Source of the DNA: Mycolicibacterium anyangense
GTDB lineage: Bacteria > Actinomycetota > Actinomycetes > Mycobacteriales > Mycobacteriaceae
Direction: 5' to 3'
DNA: 64,000 nucleotides
Assembly: GCF_010731855.1 (NCBI RefSeq)
Contig: NZ_AP022620.1
Coordinates: 5,518,001 to 5,582,000 of the forward strand
Under the pieces are notes generated by a model. That model had not been told where the DNA came from, ran no database searches, and saw only the letters and a program-made list of their open reading frames with translations. Position 1 is the first letter of the stretch. Every line of letters begins with the position of its first letter. Of this stretch, positions 8,750 to 18,075 are shown in pieces. Made by a program: the position numbers and the translations under genes.

Positions 8750-9658
8750 GTGGCAGAACTCGAGATCCCGTTCCGAGGGTCGACCGCACTGGCCGCCGGT
8801 CTGCTGAACCGGCGATCGCTTGCCCGTGACTACTGGGCAATCCATCGCGATGTTTACTTGCCGCGCGGCATAGCGGTGACTCCCGTGATCAAGGCGCGGG
8901 CGGCGTTCCTCTGGTCGGGTAGTGCAGCGACGGTCGCCGGGCTCTCGGCGGCCGCGTTGTTGGGATGCCGTTGGATTGACGATCATCACCCAGCCGAGCT
9001 CATTCGCCGGAACGGTAAACCGGTGACAGGCGTCCTCATCCATCGCGACGAACTCCGAGCCGACGAGATTCTCCGGATCGGTGACACTCCGGTGACAACA
9101 CCGGCACGGACTGCGTTCGACCTCGGCCGCCGGCCAGGCGTCGATACGGCAGTGATCCGCCTCGATGCGTTGTGCAACGCCACCGGTCTGCGGCCCACGG
9201 CTATTGACGAGGTGGCTACCCGCCATCGTGGTGCTCGAGGCGTTGCGCAGCTTCGGCAAGTGCTCGGGTTGGTCGACCCTGGGTCGGAGTCTCCACCGGA
9301 GACCCGGACCCGGCTGCTGTTGATTCGTTCCGGGCTGCCCACGCCGACGACGCAGATCAACGTCTACGACGACTACGGACACTTCGTGGCGAGGCTCGAC
9401 ATGGGCTGGCAGGACTGGAGGGTTGCGGTGGAGTTCGATGGCGCCCAGCACTGGACCGACGCGGCTCAGCGGTCGAAAGACATCAATCGCCTGGCAGATC
9501 TGGAGGCGTGTGGGTGGCGCATCATCCGCGTGAGCTACGACCTGCTGCGCAACGGCCCCGCTGTGGTCGTCGACCGCGTTCTAGCCGCACTGGCCGCGGC
9601 CGGTTGCCCTATCGAGCGGCCACTTATGCCACGGTTTTCCCGCGAACGCGTGTCATAA
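8750..9658 (+). CDS. DUF559 (Vsr/PD-(D/E)XK endonuclease-like) protein
   Basis: 302 aa. The N-terminal half resembles the type IV antitoxin AbiEi-like region found in many mycobacterial DUF559 proteins. The C-terminal 110 residues form the DUF559 domain with the nuclease-type pattern Glu183, Asp217, then Glu228-Phe-Asp230-Gly-Ala-Gln233-His234, all in place for metal-dependent cleavage. GTG 8750 is the start. It interrupts the stretch between manB and fbiB, where M. tuberculosis instead has Rv3263, a DNA methylase. Both gene ends carry related palindromes, and its stop codon lies inside the downstream one. The target is unknown; DNA cleavage or repair is inference from the fold. Confidence 0.8.
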   Translation: MAELEIPFRGSTALAAGLLNRRSLARDYWAIHRDVYLPRGIAVTPVIKARAAFLWSGSAATVAGLSAAALLGCRWIDDHHPAELIRRNGKPVTGVLIHRDELRADEILRIGDTPVTTPARTAFDLGRRPGVDTAVIRLDALCNATGLRPTAIDEVATRHRGARGVAQLRQVLGLVDPGSESPPETRTRLLLIRSGLPTPTTQINVYDDYGHFVARLDMGWQDWRVAVEFDGAQHWTDAAQRSKDINRLADLEACGWRIIRVSYDLLRNGPAVVVDRVLAALAAAGCPIERPLMPRFSRERVS

Positions 9659-9666
9659 GTAGCCAC
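9616..9666. repeat. Palindromic element spanning two convergent stop codons
   Basis: Inverted repeat with arms 9616-9633 (GCGGCCACTTATGCCACG) and 9649-9666, 15 of 18 positions complementary, loop of 15 nt. It contains the TAA of the DUF559 gene (9656-9658) and the TGA of the opposing NUDIX gene (9653-9655), so it may act as a bidirectional terminator. The arm shares GGCCACTT with the element at 8634-8698. Confidence 0.75.
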
Positions 9667-10207
9667 TCGGCGGAAAAGTCAGGGCTACGCTCACCAGGCG
9701 CTTCAGCGCGCTGTCGGTGCCGGGCGGCAGGTCATCGGCGGGCCACCAACGCAGATCCAATGACTCGTCGCTGATCGCGATCTGCGCATCCGCCGGCGCG
9801 CGGGCGATGAACTGCAGATCGAGATGGCGGGTCGGCACACCCAGCGAGCACGTCAGGGCATGGACGTGGATGGCGCCGAGGTCGGCGTCGATGCTCAGCC
9901 CGTCGATGCCCGACTCCTCGGTGGCTTCCCGCAACGCTGCAGCCATGATGTCGGAATCCTCGTCCTCGCAATGGCCGCCAAGCTGAACCCACCGCCCCAG
10001 GCGGGGATGCAGGGTGAGCAGCACCTGGTTGCCGGAGTCCGCGACCACCAACGCCGATGCGGTGACATGTCCAGGCACACAACTGCGTTGGCAGGCGTCC
10101 GGGCGGGCCAGCACGAACGCCAGCACCGCCTGACGCAGTGCGTCCTGATCGTCAGAGGGCGCCTGCCATGCGGTCAACAGCTCGATCGTCGACTCGCGGA
10201 CGCTCAT
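9653..10207 (-). CDS. NUDIX hydrolase
   Basis: 184 aa. The NUDIX box is recognisable (GGHCEDED at 77-84 leading to REATEESG at 93-100), carrying the metal-binding Glu residues. The Glu expected eight residues before the Arg is a Ser, so the box is slightly non-canonical. It hydrolyses an unknown nucleoside-diphosphate compound. The start overlaps the fbiB stop by 4 nt, so it is the third gene of a minus-strand fbiA-fbiB-NUDIX unit; a role in house-cleaning near F420 synthesis is only suggested by position. Its 3' end overlaps the DUF559 gene by 6 nt. Confidence 0.88.
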   Translation of the reverse strand: MSVRESTIELLTAWQAPSDDQDALRQAVLAFVLARPDACQRSCVPGHVTASALVVADSGNQVLLTLHPRLGRWVQLGGHCEDEDSDIMAAALREATEESGIDGLSIDADLGAIHVHALTCSLGVPTRHLDLQFIARAPADAQIAISDESLDLRWWPADDLPPGTDSALKRLVSVALTFPPSGYL

Positions 10208-11577
10208 CGCCGCACCAGCAGATCGTCCACCGCGGCAGGCCCGCGCGGTTCGGACGGTTCGGCGGGATGTCCGATAGCGATGGCGCCCAACGGCTCCCAG
10301 TCCGCGGGCAGGTCGAGCGTCTCGCGCACCAGATCAGGTGCGAAAATCGTCGAACCGATCCAGCAGCTGCCCACCCCGCGGACAGCCAGCGCCACCAGCA
10401 ATCCCTGAACAGCTGCCCCGACCGCCACGGTGAACATCGTGTGCTCGGCTGCGCTGCGCGCCGGATCCGGATAGCTGTGTGCGCCTTCGGGAACCAGGAA
10501 CGGAATCACGACCTCCGGTGCGTCGTAGAGGATCTGCCCACGGGCGACCCGCTTCTCGACGCTCTCGGCGGGCCGGCCGTCACCGGTCAGGTCAGCGCGC
10601 CAGGCATCCTTCATCCTGTCCAGCAGCGTGATGCGCCTGCCGCGATCCTGCACCCAGACGAATCGGACCGGGCGGGTGTGGTGCGGCGCGGGCGCGGTCA
10701 AGGCCTCGGCGACCGCTTCCTCGATCAGCACCGGGTCGACGGGCTCGTCGGCGAACCGGCGGACCGAACGGCGTAGCAGCTGAGCTTGGCGGCGGCCCAG
10801 CTCGATCGACTCGGCGGTGCCGAGCCAGAACAGGTCGTCCTCGCCGCCGCGCAGCAGCCGGGCCGCAGTCGACCCGTCGTCGGCCAGCCGGAGTCCGCGC
10901 ACCACCGCGATCGGCACCGCGGTGAGCTTGCCCTTCACCAGGTCTGCGGCTGCGGCGATCTCGTCGGCGACGGCGACTTCGGTCACCACCAACTCGTTTC
11001 CGTGGGCATCGACGGCACCGGCATAGCCGTAGAGCACCGGCAGCCCGGCCGCACCGATCGCGGCATCGGTTTGCCCATTGCGCCACGCCCGGCCCATGGT
11101 GTCGGTGATCAGCACGCCCACGTCGACACCCAACTGCTCGCGCAGTGCCGAGCGCAGGGCGGCCGCGCTTGCGTCCGGGTCCACCGGGAGAAGCGCCAAT
11201 TCCGTTGTCCCGATGTTGGACCCGTCGACCCCGGCGGCCGCTTGCACCAGACCGTTGCGGTTCTCGGTGATCAGGGTCTTGCCCTTGCGGGCCAGCACCC
11301 GCACCGCCTCGTCGTCGATCAGCCTGCGGCGCAGCGCGTCCCGTTCCTCGGGATCGGCGGGCGCGGACACGATGCGCCCCTCACACTTGGAGACCACCTT
11401 GCTGGTGACCACCAGGATGTCGCCGTCGCGCAGCCAGGACGCCGCGCCTGCCACCGCCGCAACGAGGTCGTCACCTGGCCGGAATTCGGGAAGCCCGGTG
11501 ACGGGCAGGATCTCGATCGGCGCCGCGCTGCCATGCTCGATGCTCGGCCGCGCCGTCGGGCTCGAGCCGATGCTCAC
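10204..11577 (-). CDS. fbiB: Coenzyme F420:L-glutamate ligase FbiB
   Basis: 457 aa (M. tuberculosis FbiB 448). The N-terminal domain (about 15-250) is the F420-0:gamma-glutamyl ligase. The C-terminal domain (about 260-450) is nitroreductase-like and binds FMN and F420; it is the actinobacterial fusion that reduces dehydro-F420 and extends the polyglutamate tail. GTG 11577 overlaps the fbiA stop (GTGA), so the longer open frame upstream is not used. It works directly on the FbiA product. Confidence 0.96.
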   Translation of the reverse strand: MSIGSSPTARPSIEHGSAAPIEILPVTGLPEFRPGDDLVAAVAGAASWLRDGDILVVTSKVVSKCEGRIVSAPADPEERDALRRRLIDDEAVRVLARKGKTLITENRNGLVQAAAGVDGSNIGTTELALLPVDPDASAAALRSALREQLGVDVGVLITDTMGRAWRNGQTDAAIGAAGLPVLYGYAGAVDAHGNELVVTEVAVADEIAAAADLVKGKLTAVPIAVVRGLRLADDGSTAARLLRGGEDDLFWLGTAESIELGRRQAQLLRRSVRRFADEPVDPVLIEEAVAEALTAPAPHHTRPVRFVWVQDRGRRITLLDRMKDAWRADLTGDGRPAESVEKRVARGQILYDAPEVVIPFLVPEGAHSYPDPARSAAEHTMFTVAVGAAVQGLLVALAVRGVGSCWIGSTIFAPDLVRETLDLPADWEPLGAIAIGHPAEPSEPRGPAAVDDLLVRR

Positions 11578-12575
11578 GGCGTCACGCCCGCGAGTTCCAG
11601 TCCGGCGCGCACCATCTCGGCCGTCGCATCCGGATCCGACATCAACAGGGGAATGGCTGCCGTCGTCACACCCGGGATGTCGGCGTGATCCGTCTCCGAG
11701 ATCAACCAGTAGTCCAGGATGCCGGTTGCCGAGCGCGCACCGTAGTGCCGCCCGACGGCCTGTGAGGAGGTCTCGACGCCGATCACCGATAGGCATTCGT
11801 CAGCCATGCCCCGCAATGGCTTTCCGGCGATGATGGGGGAGTAGCCCACCACCGGTGCTCCGGTGGAGCGCAACGCGGCGCGGATACCCGGGATGTTGAG
11901 GATCGCACCGATACTGACGACCGGGTTCGACGGCGCCAACATGACGACGTCGGCCTCGGTGATCGCGTCGGCGACACCTGGCCCGGCTTTGGCGGTTTCA
12001 GCGCCGACGAACGCGAAACTGTGGGTGGGGACCTGGGCGCGGTAGCGGACCCACCACTCCTGGAAGTGAATTGCCGCACGGTCACCGGTCTGCGGATCGT
12101 CGATCACCACGTGTGTTTCGCAACGGTCGTCGCTGGCCGGTAGGAGCCGGGCACCCGGCGACCAGCGGTCGCACAGCGCTTCGGTCACCTGTGACAGTGG
12201 ATATCCCGCCCGCAGCATCTGACTGCGCACCAAATGGGTGGCCAGATCGCGGTCGCCCAGTCCGAACCAATCCGGCTGCACACCATAGGCGGCGAGTTCC
12301 TCTTTGGCGTTCCAGGTCTCGTTGCGGTGACCCCACCCCCGTTCGGGGTCGATCCCGCCGCCCAGGGTGTACATGCAGGTGTCCAGATCTGGGCAGATCC
12401 GCACACCGTGCATCCACGCGTCGTCGCCGATGTTGACCACCGCGGTGAGCTGGTGATCAAGATCGCTTGCGGCTGCGGATAACTGGCCGGCGAATTGGCC
12501 CAAACCGAGCAGTCGTTGCACCCCGAGGAGGAATCGGGCGCCTCCCACGCCGCCGACCAGAACGGTGATCTTCAC
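11574..12575 (-). CDS. fbiA: Phosphoenolpyruvyl transferase FbiA (F420 synthesis)
   Basis: 333 aa (M. tuberculosis 331). It joins the activated phosphoenolpyruvate-derived moiety to the deazaflavin Fo, giving dehydro-F420-0. The start is GTG 12575, giving the conserved [12 protein letters not shown] nucleotide-binding beginning; the long family signature includes [10 protein letters not shown] and the [11 protein letters not shown] loop. It is divergent from whiB2 with 293 nt between starts, and translationally coupled to fbiB. Confidence 0.96.
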   Translation of the reverse strand: MKITVLVGGVGGARFLLGVQRLLGLGQFAGQLSAAASDLDHQLTAVVNIGDDAWMHGVRICPDLDTCMYTLGGGIDPERGWGHRNETWNAKEELAAYGVQPDWFGLGDRDLATHLVRSQMLRAGYPLSQVTEALCDRWSPGARLLPASDDRCETHVVIDDPQTGDRAAIHFQEWWVRYRAQVPTHSFAFVGAETAKAGPGVADAITEADVVMLAPSNPVVSIGAILNIPGIRAALRSTGAPVVGYSPIIAGKPLRGMADECLSVIGVETSSQAVGRHYGARSATGILDYWLISETDHADIPGVTTAAIPLLMSDPDATAEMVRAGLELAGVTP

Positions 12576-12704
12576 ACCGACCGACACTAGGCGGTCGGCT
12601 GTTGGGCCGTGCACTCGGTCACGATCGCGTTACCTCCGTGACACGCCGGGGCATCGACTCGCCGAATTGTCCGAGGAAAGTGGTATCAACTTCTGTCCTT
12701 TCGC

Positions 12705-12733
12705 TTGACCGCACAGGCCGAGGCGTGTCTAAT
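12705..12733 (+). promoter_or_regulatory. SigA-type promoter for whiB2; fbiA-whiB2 intergenic region
   Basis: TTGACC (12705-12710), 17-nt spacer, TCTAAT (12728-12733): a near-consensus housekeeping promoter pointing to whiB2. It implies a 5' leader of about 130 nt. The remaining 12576-12868 interval must also hold the fbiA promoter, which I could not pick out. Confidence 0.6.
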
Positions 12734-12868
12734 CACATCAGTGTCATTTCGCGGTCCACCTGCCGTTTTCGGTGTCGCAGACCGAGATTCGACCAAATGT
12801 TCGAATGGGATGGCCACACTCGAATAGTGGGCGACAGCAGATCTACGAAACCAGGTGAGGAGGCGGGA

Positions 12869-13222
12869 ATGTCCTATCAGCACTTCATTGGTGCGCTCGG
12901 GGCGCCGCACACCATTACTGGCTCGGAGAACACGGGGGTAACGGCGCGCGCTCACCTGAGTTTGGTGCCTGATCCCGTCGATGTGATTCCGATGGAGCCG
13001 GGCGACGAACAATGGCAGGAGAAGGCGCTGTGCGCCCAAACCGACCCGGAGGCGTTCTTTCCTGAGAAGGGCGGCTCCACCCGTGAGGCCAAGCGAATCT
13101 GCTTGGGCTGCGAGGTGAAGGATGCGTGCCTCGACTATGCCCTCGCGCATGACGAGCGCTTCGGCATCTGGGGCGGGCTCTCCGAACGGGAGCGTCGTCG
13201 CCTCAAGCGCGGCATCATCTGA
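12869..13222 (+). CDS. whiB2: WhiB2/WhmD iron-sulfur regulator
   Basis: 117-aa WhiB-family protein binding a 4Fe-4S cluster through Cys55, Cys78, Cys81 and Cys87 (C-x2-C-x5-C). The family turn GIWGG (99-103) and a basic C-terminus (RERRRLKRG) for DNA contact follow. WhmD of M. smegmatis (129 aa) is essential for septation and cell division. ATG 12869 follows a GAGGAGG-type ribosome site at about 12857-12863. M. tuberculosis WhiB2 is annotated shorter (89 aa), so an internal start at Met42 is possible. Convergent with the Rv3259-like gene, 4 nt between stops. Confidence 0.95.
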   Translation: MSYQHFIGALGAPHTITGSENTGVTARAHLSLVPDPVDVIPMEPGDEQWQEKALCAQTDPEAFFPEKGGSTREAKRICLGCEVKDACLDYALAHDERFGIWGGLSERERRRLKRGII

Positions 13223-13226
13223 CGCG

Positions 13227-13721
13227 CTAATCCTCTTCCAGGCTCGGGTCGATCACGGTGGGTTCGACCCCGAGATAGGTGGCCACTTGAGCCACCAGGA
13301 TGTCATGCAACAGATCAGTGAGATCGATCGAGTCTTTGGCTCGTCGCTCGATCGGCTTGCGGAACAATACGATTCGCGCGCGCGTCGGGTTGCCCCGGAC
13401 GTCGACGCCGGCCGGGATCAACCGCGCCAGCGCGATCGGTCCGTCAGCCACCACTTCGGGCGGCCACTGCACACTGTCGGGGTCCTTCGGAGCGATCCGG
13501 GGGATCTCGTCGACGGCGACGTCCAGCGCAGTGAGCCGCTGTTGCCAGCGGCGCTCGATGGGCTCGTAGGCTTCCAGTACTGCCATATCGAAGCGTTCGG
13601 CGCGGCTGCGCCAGCCGGGAACTGTCGGCGGCAGCAACGGGCCGCGCATCTCGCGCCCACGTCGTGAGCTTGCGGAACCCCCGGAACCACCACCTCGGCG
13701 GGAACTGCGGGAATCGGCCAC
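13227..13721 (-). CDS. Metallopeptidase-family protein (Rv3259-like)
   Basis: 164 aa from GTG 13721. A Ser/Gly/Arg-rich N-terminal tail of about 25 residues precedes the conserved domain. It belongs to the small actinobacterial family annotated as zincin-like metallopeptidases, usually found beside whiB2 and the DUF3499 gene. In this copy the expected HExxH helix reads LLHDILVAQVATYLG, so the second-shell Glu is Asp and the second His is absent; peptidase activity is doubtful. An ATG at 13652 would give 141 aa, closer to Rv3259 (139 aa). Start uncertain, function unproven. Confidence 0.75.
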   Translation of the reverse strand: MADSRSSRRGGGSGGSASSRRGREMRGPLLPPTVPGWRSRAERFDMAVLEAYEPIERRWQQRLTALDVAVDEIPRIAPKDPDSVQWPPEVVADGPIALARLIPAGVDVRGNPTRARIVLFRKPIERRAKDSIDLTDLLHDILVAQVATYLGVEPTVIDPSLEED

Positions 13722-13811
13722 GCCAGCGATCGTAACGGTTGGGAATCGACGGCCCCGCCGCTGCGCGTGTCCGCCACTTACCGGCAATTGTCGCGCGATA
13801 GCCTCACACGC

Positions 13812-14237
13812 GTGAATGTTCCCCGTCGCTGCTGCAGGCCCGCGTGCCCCCATTATGCGGTCGCGACATTGACGTTCGTCTACTCCGATTCCACGGCTGT
13901 CGTCGGACCGCTGGCGATCAACCGCGAGCCGCACTCGTGGGACCTGTGTCTGAGCCACGCCAACCGCATCACCGCGCCACGCGGGTGGGAATTGGTGCGC
14001 CACGCCGCCCCGCTACCGGAGTTTCTGGAGGACGACGATCTGGTCGCCCTGGCCGATGCCGTCCGCGAGGGTCGCGAGTTGCCGGCCGGCCCGCCGATCC
14101 CCGGATTCTCCGATCCCAGCGGTGCCGCGCATGCCACTGCACCCGGTGCCGGGATGATGCCGTCGGCGGTGGCGCGCCCCACCACCTCCGGTCGTCGGCG
14201 CGGACACCTGCGGGTACTTCCCGATCCCTCCGACTGA
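13812..14237 (+). CDS. DUF3499 family protein (Rv3258c-like)
   Basis: 141 aa of unknown function, recognised by its conserved beginning: a Cys cluster (Cys7, Cys8, Cys12, PHYA following) and a later CxxH (DLCLSHANRI) that together look like a zinc-ribbon, followed by ITAPRGWELVRH. The C-terminal 60 residues are Pro/Ala-rich and basic. GTG 13812 is preferred to an upstream ATG at 13767 because homologues start at the NVPRRCC motif. It precedes pmmA by 122 nt, as in M. tuberculosis. Confidence 0.85.
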   Translation: MNVPRRCCRPACPHYAVATLTFVYSDSTAVVGPLAINREPHSWDLCLSHANRITAPRGWELVRHAAPLPEFLEDDDLVALADAVREGRELPAGPPIPGFSDPSGAAHATAPGAGMMPSAVARPTTSGRRRGHLRVLPDPSD

Positions 14238-14359
14238 ACGGCGAATGAACCGAGCGTGAGCCAAGGCTGACGCACGGCTGCGGCGATGCGGACGCCGCTA
14301 CCGGAGCCCGGGAACAGATAGGCTGGCGGCCAACAGTTGCCTCAGTCAGGAGATCCGCC

Positions 14360-15754
14360 ATGTCCAGGGCCGCCGCCGCGGTACGTCGTGTCATCAAGGC
14401 CTATGACGTGCGTGGTCTGGTTGGGGAAGAGATCGACGAGGCCTTCGTCGCCGACGTCGGCGCGGCATTCGCGCGCCTGCTGCGCAACGAGGGCAGCCAG
14501 GCCGGGCGGGTGGCCATCGGCTATGACATGCGGGAGAGCTCGCCCGCGCTGGCCGCGGCGTTCGCCGCCGGCGTCACCAGCCAGGGCCTCGACGTCGTGC
14601 GGATCGGCTTGGCCTCCACCGATCAGCTCTACTTTGCCTCCGGGTTCCTCGACTGCCCGGGGGCGATGTTCACCGCCAGCCACAACCCGGCCGCCTACAA
14701 CGGCATCAAACTGTGCCGGGCCGGGGCCAAGCCCGTCGGTGACGACACCGGGCTGTCGATCATCCGCGAGGAACTGATCGCCGGGGTGCCTGGCTACGAC
14801 GGCCCCGCCGGTCAGGTTCACGACCAGGATGTGCTGGCCGACTACGGCCGGTTCCTGCGGTCGCTGGTGAACCTGACCGAACTGCGCCCGCTGCGGGTGG
14901 CCGTCGACGCCGGCAACGGGATGGCCGGGCACACCGCACCCGCGGTACTGGGCTCCATCGAGGCGCTGACGCTGCTGCCGCTGTACTTCGAACTCGACGG
15001 TTCCTTCCCCAACCACGAGGCCAATCCGCTGGAGCCCGCCAACCTGGTGGATCTGCAGAAGTTCGTGGTCGAGACGAAGGCCGATATCGGCCTGGCCTTC
15101 GACGGCGATGCCGACCGGTGTTTCGTCGTCGACGAAAAGGGAAATCCGGTGTCGCCGTCGGCGGTGACCGCGCTCGTCGCCGGCCGGGAACTGACGCGGG
15201 AGATCGGTGCCACGGTGATCCACAACCTGATCACGTCGCGTGTTGTGCCCGAGTTGGTGATCGAGCTCGGCGGGACGCCGGTGCGTTCGCGGGTGGGCCA
15301 CTCCTATATCAAGGCACTGATGGCCGACACCGGCGCGATCTTCGGCGGTGAGCATTCCGCGCACTATTACTTTCGGGATTTCTGGGGCGCCGACTCCGGC
15401 ATGCTGGCGGCCCTGCACGTGCTGGCCGCGCTCGGAGAGCAGGATCGTCCGCTGTCGGATCTGATGGCCGACTATCAGCGCTACGCCGCCTCCGGAGAGA
15501 TCAACTTTCGCGTCGACGATGCGCCGGCATGCGTCGAGAGCGTGCTGAAAGCCTTTGGCGAAGAGGTGATCTCACTCGATCACCTGGACGGTGTGACGGT
15601 CGATCTGGGTGAGGGAGCCTGGTTCAACCTGCGGACCTCCAACACCGAACCGCTGCTGCGGCTCAACGTCGAGGCGCGCACCGCCGAGGACGTCGACGGC
15701 ATCGTCGCGCGCGTCGGCGAGCAGATATCGGCCCACAGCGAGTCGGTCACATGA
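14360..15754 (+). CDS. pmmA: Phosphomannomutase PmmA
   Basis: 464-aa alpha-D-phosphohexomutase interconverting mannose-6-phosphate and mannose-1-phosphate. The phosphoserine loop TASHNP (105-110, Ser107), metal-binding DGDADR (248-253) and the sugar-binding GGEHSAHYYF segment (about 330) are all intact. An AGGAG ribosome site lies about 7 nt before the ATG. The stop overlaps the next ATG (ATGA), coupling it to the tobH-like gene and then manA. Orthologue of Rv3257c, also called manB in some literature. Confidence 0.96.
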   Translation: MSRAAAAVRRVIKAYDVRGLVGEEIDEAFVADVGAAFARLLRNEGSQAGRVAIGYDMRESSPALAAAFAAGVTSQGLDVVRIGLASTDQLYFASGFLDCPGAMFTASHNPAAYNGIKLCRAGAKPVGDDTGLSIIREELIAGVPGYDGPAGQVHDQDVLADYGRFLRSLVNLTELRPLRVAVDAGNGMAGHTAPAVLGSIEALTLLPLYFELDGSFPNHEANPLEPANLVDLQKFVVETKADIGLAFDGDADRCFVVDEKGNPVSPSAVTALVAGRELTREIGATVIHNLITSRVVPELVIELGGTPVRSRVGHSYIKALMADTGAIFGGEHSAHYYFRDFWGADSGMLAALHVLAALGEQDRPLSDLMADYQRYAASGEINFRVDDAPACVESVLKAFGEEVISLDHLDGVTVDLGEGAWFNLRTSNTEPLLRLNVEARTAEDVDGIVARVGEQISAHSESVT

Positions 15755-16827
15755 GTTCGCCCCACGCCACGGTCGATTTCGACGATACCGAGGGCCTGCT
15801 GGACGCTGACCGCGACGGACTGTTGCGGGCGGCGGCCATGGCGGGTGCTCAGGTGCGGGCCACCGCGGCCGCCGTCGATGAAGGGGCTCTGGAGTCGGTG
15901 AGCGCCGACCACCGACCGCGAACCGTGGTGTGGGTGGCCGGGCGCGGTCCGGCTGAGAGTGCGGGAACGATGCTGGCCGCATGCCTGGGCGGGTTGGCCG
16001 GCGAGCCCATCGTGGTGGCAGCCGAATCTCCGCCGTGGATCGGTGCGTTGGACGTTGTCGTGGTGGCCGGCGACGACCCCGGTGATCCGGTGCTGGTGAC
16101 CGCGGCGGCCACGGCCGCGCGCCGCGGTGCCCGGGTCGTGGTGGCCGCACCGTACGAGGGGCCGCTGCGCGAGGCCACCGCAGGGCGCGCTGCCGTGCTG
16201 GCACCGCGGCTGTGGGTGCCCGACGAATTCGGGTTGTGCCGATATCTGGCGGCAGGTCTGGCCACGTTTGCGGCTGTCGACCCGGCCCTGCAAATCGATC
16301 TGTCGGGACTTGCCGACGAGCTCGATGCCGAAGCATTGCGTAACAGCGCGAGCCGCGAGGTGTTCACCAACCCGGCCAAGTCGCTTGCCGAACGGATCAC
16401 CGGCCGTCAGGCGGTGCTGGCCGGTGACTGCGCTGCCACGCTGGCGCTGGCCCGGCATGCCGCCGCGGTGCTGCTGCGCGTCGGCCACGCCGCGGTGGCC
16501 GCGGCAGGTCTGGCGGACGCACTCGTGGCACTTCGAGCCGGTGCGGCAAGAAGTTTCGCCGACCCTGTCGATGCGCTGTTCCACGACGAGGAACTTGACG
16601 GTCCGCTGCCGGGTCGCATGCGGGTTCTCGCCTTGACGCTGGCCGCCGAGCGGGCGGTGGTGGAGGCGCGGGTGGCCGGCATCGACGATGTCCAAGTTGT
16701 GGGTGCCGAGGACATCGGGGAAGCTGGTTCCGTTCAGGTGCCGACGGGGCGGGCCGAACAACAGCTGGCAACGCTGGCTGTCCGGTTCGAGATGGCAGCG
16801 GTCTACCTGAGATTGGCAGGGGGATAG
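15751..16827 (+). CDS. TobH-like / SIS-fold protein (Rv3256c-like)
   Basis: 358 aa, Ala-rich, resembling TobH/phosphosugar-isomerase-like proteins with two Rossmann-like halves (VWVAGRGPAESAG at about 55-67 and VVVAGDDPGDPVLVTAAATAARR at about 100-122, the latter written as a family-like SIS loop). It is translationally coupled to pmmA and 7 nt from manA, sitting between the two mannose-phosphate enzymes. Active-site residues of a bifunctional phosphoglucose/phosphomannose isomerase are not obvious to me, so an enzymatic role is unproven; a regulator or sugar-phosphate binder is equally possible. Confidence 0.75.
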   Translation: MSSPHATVDFDDTEGLLDADRDGLLRAAAMAGAQVRATAAAVDEGALESVSADHRPRTVVWVAGRGPAESAGTMLAACLGGLAGEPIVVAAESPPWIGALDVVVVAGDDPGDPVLVTAAATAARRGARVVVAAPYEGPLREATAGRAAVLAPRLWVPDEFGLCRYLAAGLATFAAVDPALQIDLSGLADELDAEALRNSASREVFTNPAKSLAERITGRQAVLAGDCAATLALARHAAAVLLRVGHAAVAAAGLADALVALRAGAARSFADPVDALFHDEELDGPLPGRMRVLALTLAAERAVVEARVAGIDDVQVVGAEDIGEAGSVQVPTGRAEQQLATLAVRFEMAAVYLRLAGG

Positions 16828-16834
16828 CGGGGCA

Positions 16835-18061
16835 GTGGAACTGCTACGAGGAGCGATTCGCACGTACGCTTGGGGTTCGCGGACGGCTATCGCCGAATTC
16901 ACCGGGAGGCCTTCTCCCACAGCACATCCCGAGGCTGAGCTGTGGCTGGGTGCGCACCCGGGTGATCCGGCGTCCCTGGAGACCCCGGATGGCGAGCGGT
17001 CGCTGCTCGATGCTGTGCGCTCAGACCCCGAAGGTCAGTTGGGCTCGGCGGTGCGGGCGCGCTTCGGTGACGTGTTGCCGTTCCTGGTCAAGGTGCTGGC
17101 CGCCGACGAGCCCCTGTCGCTGCAGGCACACCCGAGCGCCGAGCAGGCGGTCGAAGGCTATGTCCGGGAAGACCGCATGGGGGTGGCGCTGAACTCGCCG
17201 GTCCGCAACTACCGCGACCGCAGCCACAAGCCCGAATTGCTGGTTGCGCTCGCAGAATTCGAGGCCCTGGCCGGGTTCCGTCCCGCGGCGCGGTCGGTGG
17301 CACTGTTGCGCGCCCTCGGGGTGGCCGACCTGGACCCCTACATCGCCTTGCTCAGTGGGCAATCCGACGCCGACGGGCTGCGGGCGCTGTTCACCACCTG
17401 GATCACCGCTCCGCAGCCCGATCTGGATGTGCTCATCCCGGCCGTGCTCGAAGGTGCCGTCAATTATGTGCGCTCGGGCGCAACGGAGTTCGCTGCCGAG
17501 GCCAAGACGTGCCTGGAGCTCGGTGAGCGGTACCCGGGCGACGCCGGTGTACTTGCGGCGCTGCTGCTCAACCGGATCAGCCTGGCGCCCGGAGAGGCGA
17601 TCTTCCTCTCGGCCGGCAACCTGCACAGCTATCTTTCGGGTGTCGGTGTGGAAGTAATGGCCAATTCCGACAACGTGCTTCGGGGTGGGCTCACCCCCAA
17701 GCACGTCGATGTCCCAGAACTGTTGCGCGTTCTCGACTTCACCCCGGCCGATGACGCGACGCTGCATCCGCCCACCCATCGGGACGGCATCGAATTGGTC
17801 TACGATACTCCGGCGCCGGAGTTCGCCACCTCGATCCTGGTGCTCGATGACTCGCAGGTGGGCCACGAAATCGACGCGCCGTCACGCCACGACGGTCCAC
17901 AGATCCTGGTGTGCACCGAAGGCACCGTGGTGGTGCGGGCCAAATCCGATGTGGTGACCCTGCATCGGGGATCGTCGGCCTGGGTGGCCGCCGATGACGC
18001 TCCGATCCGGCTGGAGGCGGGTGAGCCCTCGAAACTGTTCAGGGCTACGGTTGGCCTCTGA
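16835..18061 (+). CDS. manA: Mannose-6-phosphate isomerase, class I, ManA
   Basis: 408-aa zinc enzyme interconverting fructose-6-phosphate and mannose-6-phosphate, feeding pmmA. The type I cupin metal site is visible as SLQAHPS (Gln97, His99) with the RSHKPE segment (about 130-135), and the active-site LSAGNLHSYLSG loop is near 255-266. GTG 16835 lies 7 nt after the tobH-like stop. It closes the pmmA-tobH-manA unit; the CDF transporter follows after 14 nt with its own strong ribosome site. Confidence 0.95.
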   Translation: MELLRGAIRTYAWGSRTAIAEFTGRPSPTAHPEAELWLGAHPGDPASLETPDGERSLLDAVRSDPEGQLGSAVRARFGDVLPFLVKVLAADEPLSLQAHPSAEQAVEGYVREDRMGVALNSPVRNYRDRSHKPELLVALAEFEALAGFRPAARSVALLRALGVADLDPYIALLSGQSDADGLRALFTTWITAPQPDLDVLIPAVLEGAVNYVRSGATEFAAEAKTCLELGERYPGDAGVLAALLLNRISLAPGEAIFLSAGNLHSYLSGVGVEVMANSDNVLRGGLTPKHVDVPELLRVLDFTPADDATLHPPTHRDGIELVYDTPAPEFATSILVLDDSQVGHEIDAPSRHDGPQILVCTEGTVVVRAKSDVVTLHRGSSAWVAADDAPIRLEAGEPSKLFRATVGL

Positions 18062-18075
18062 ACAAGGAGGACACC

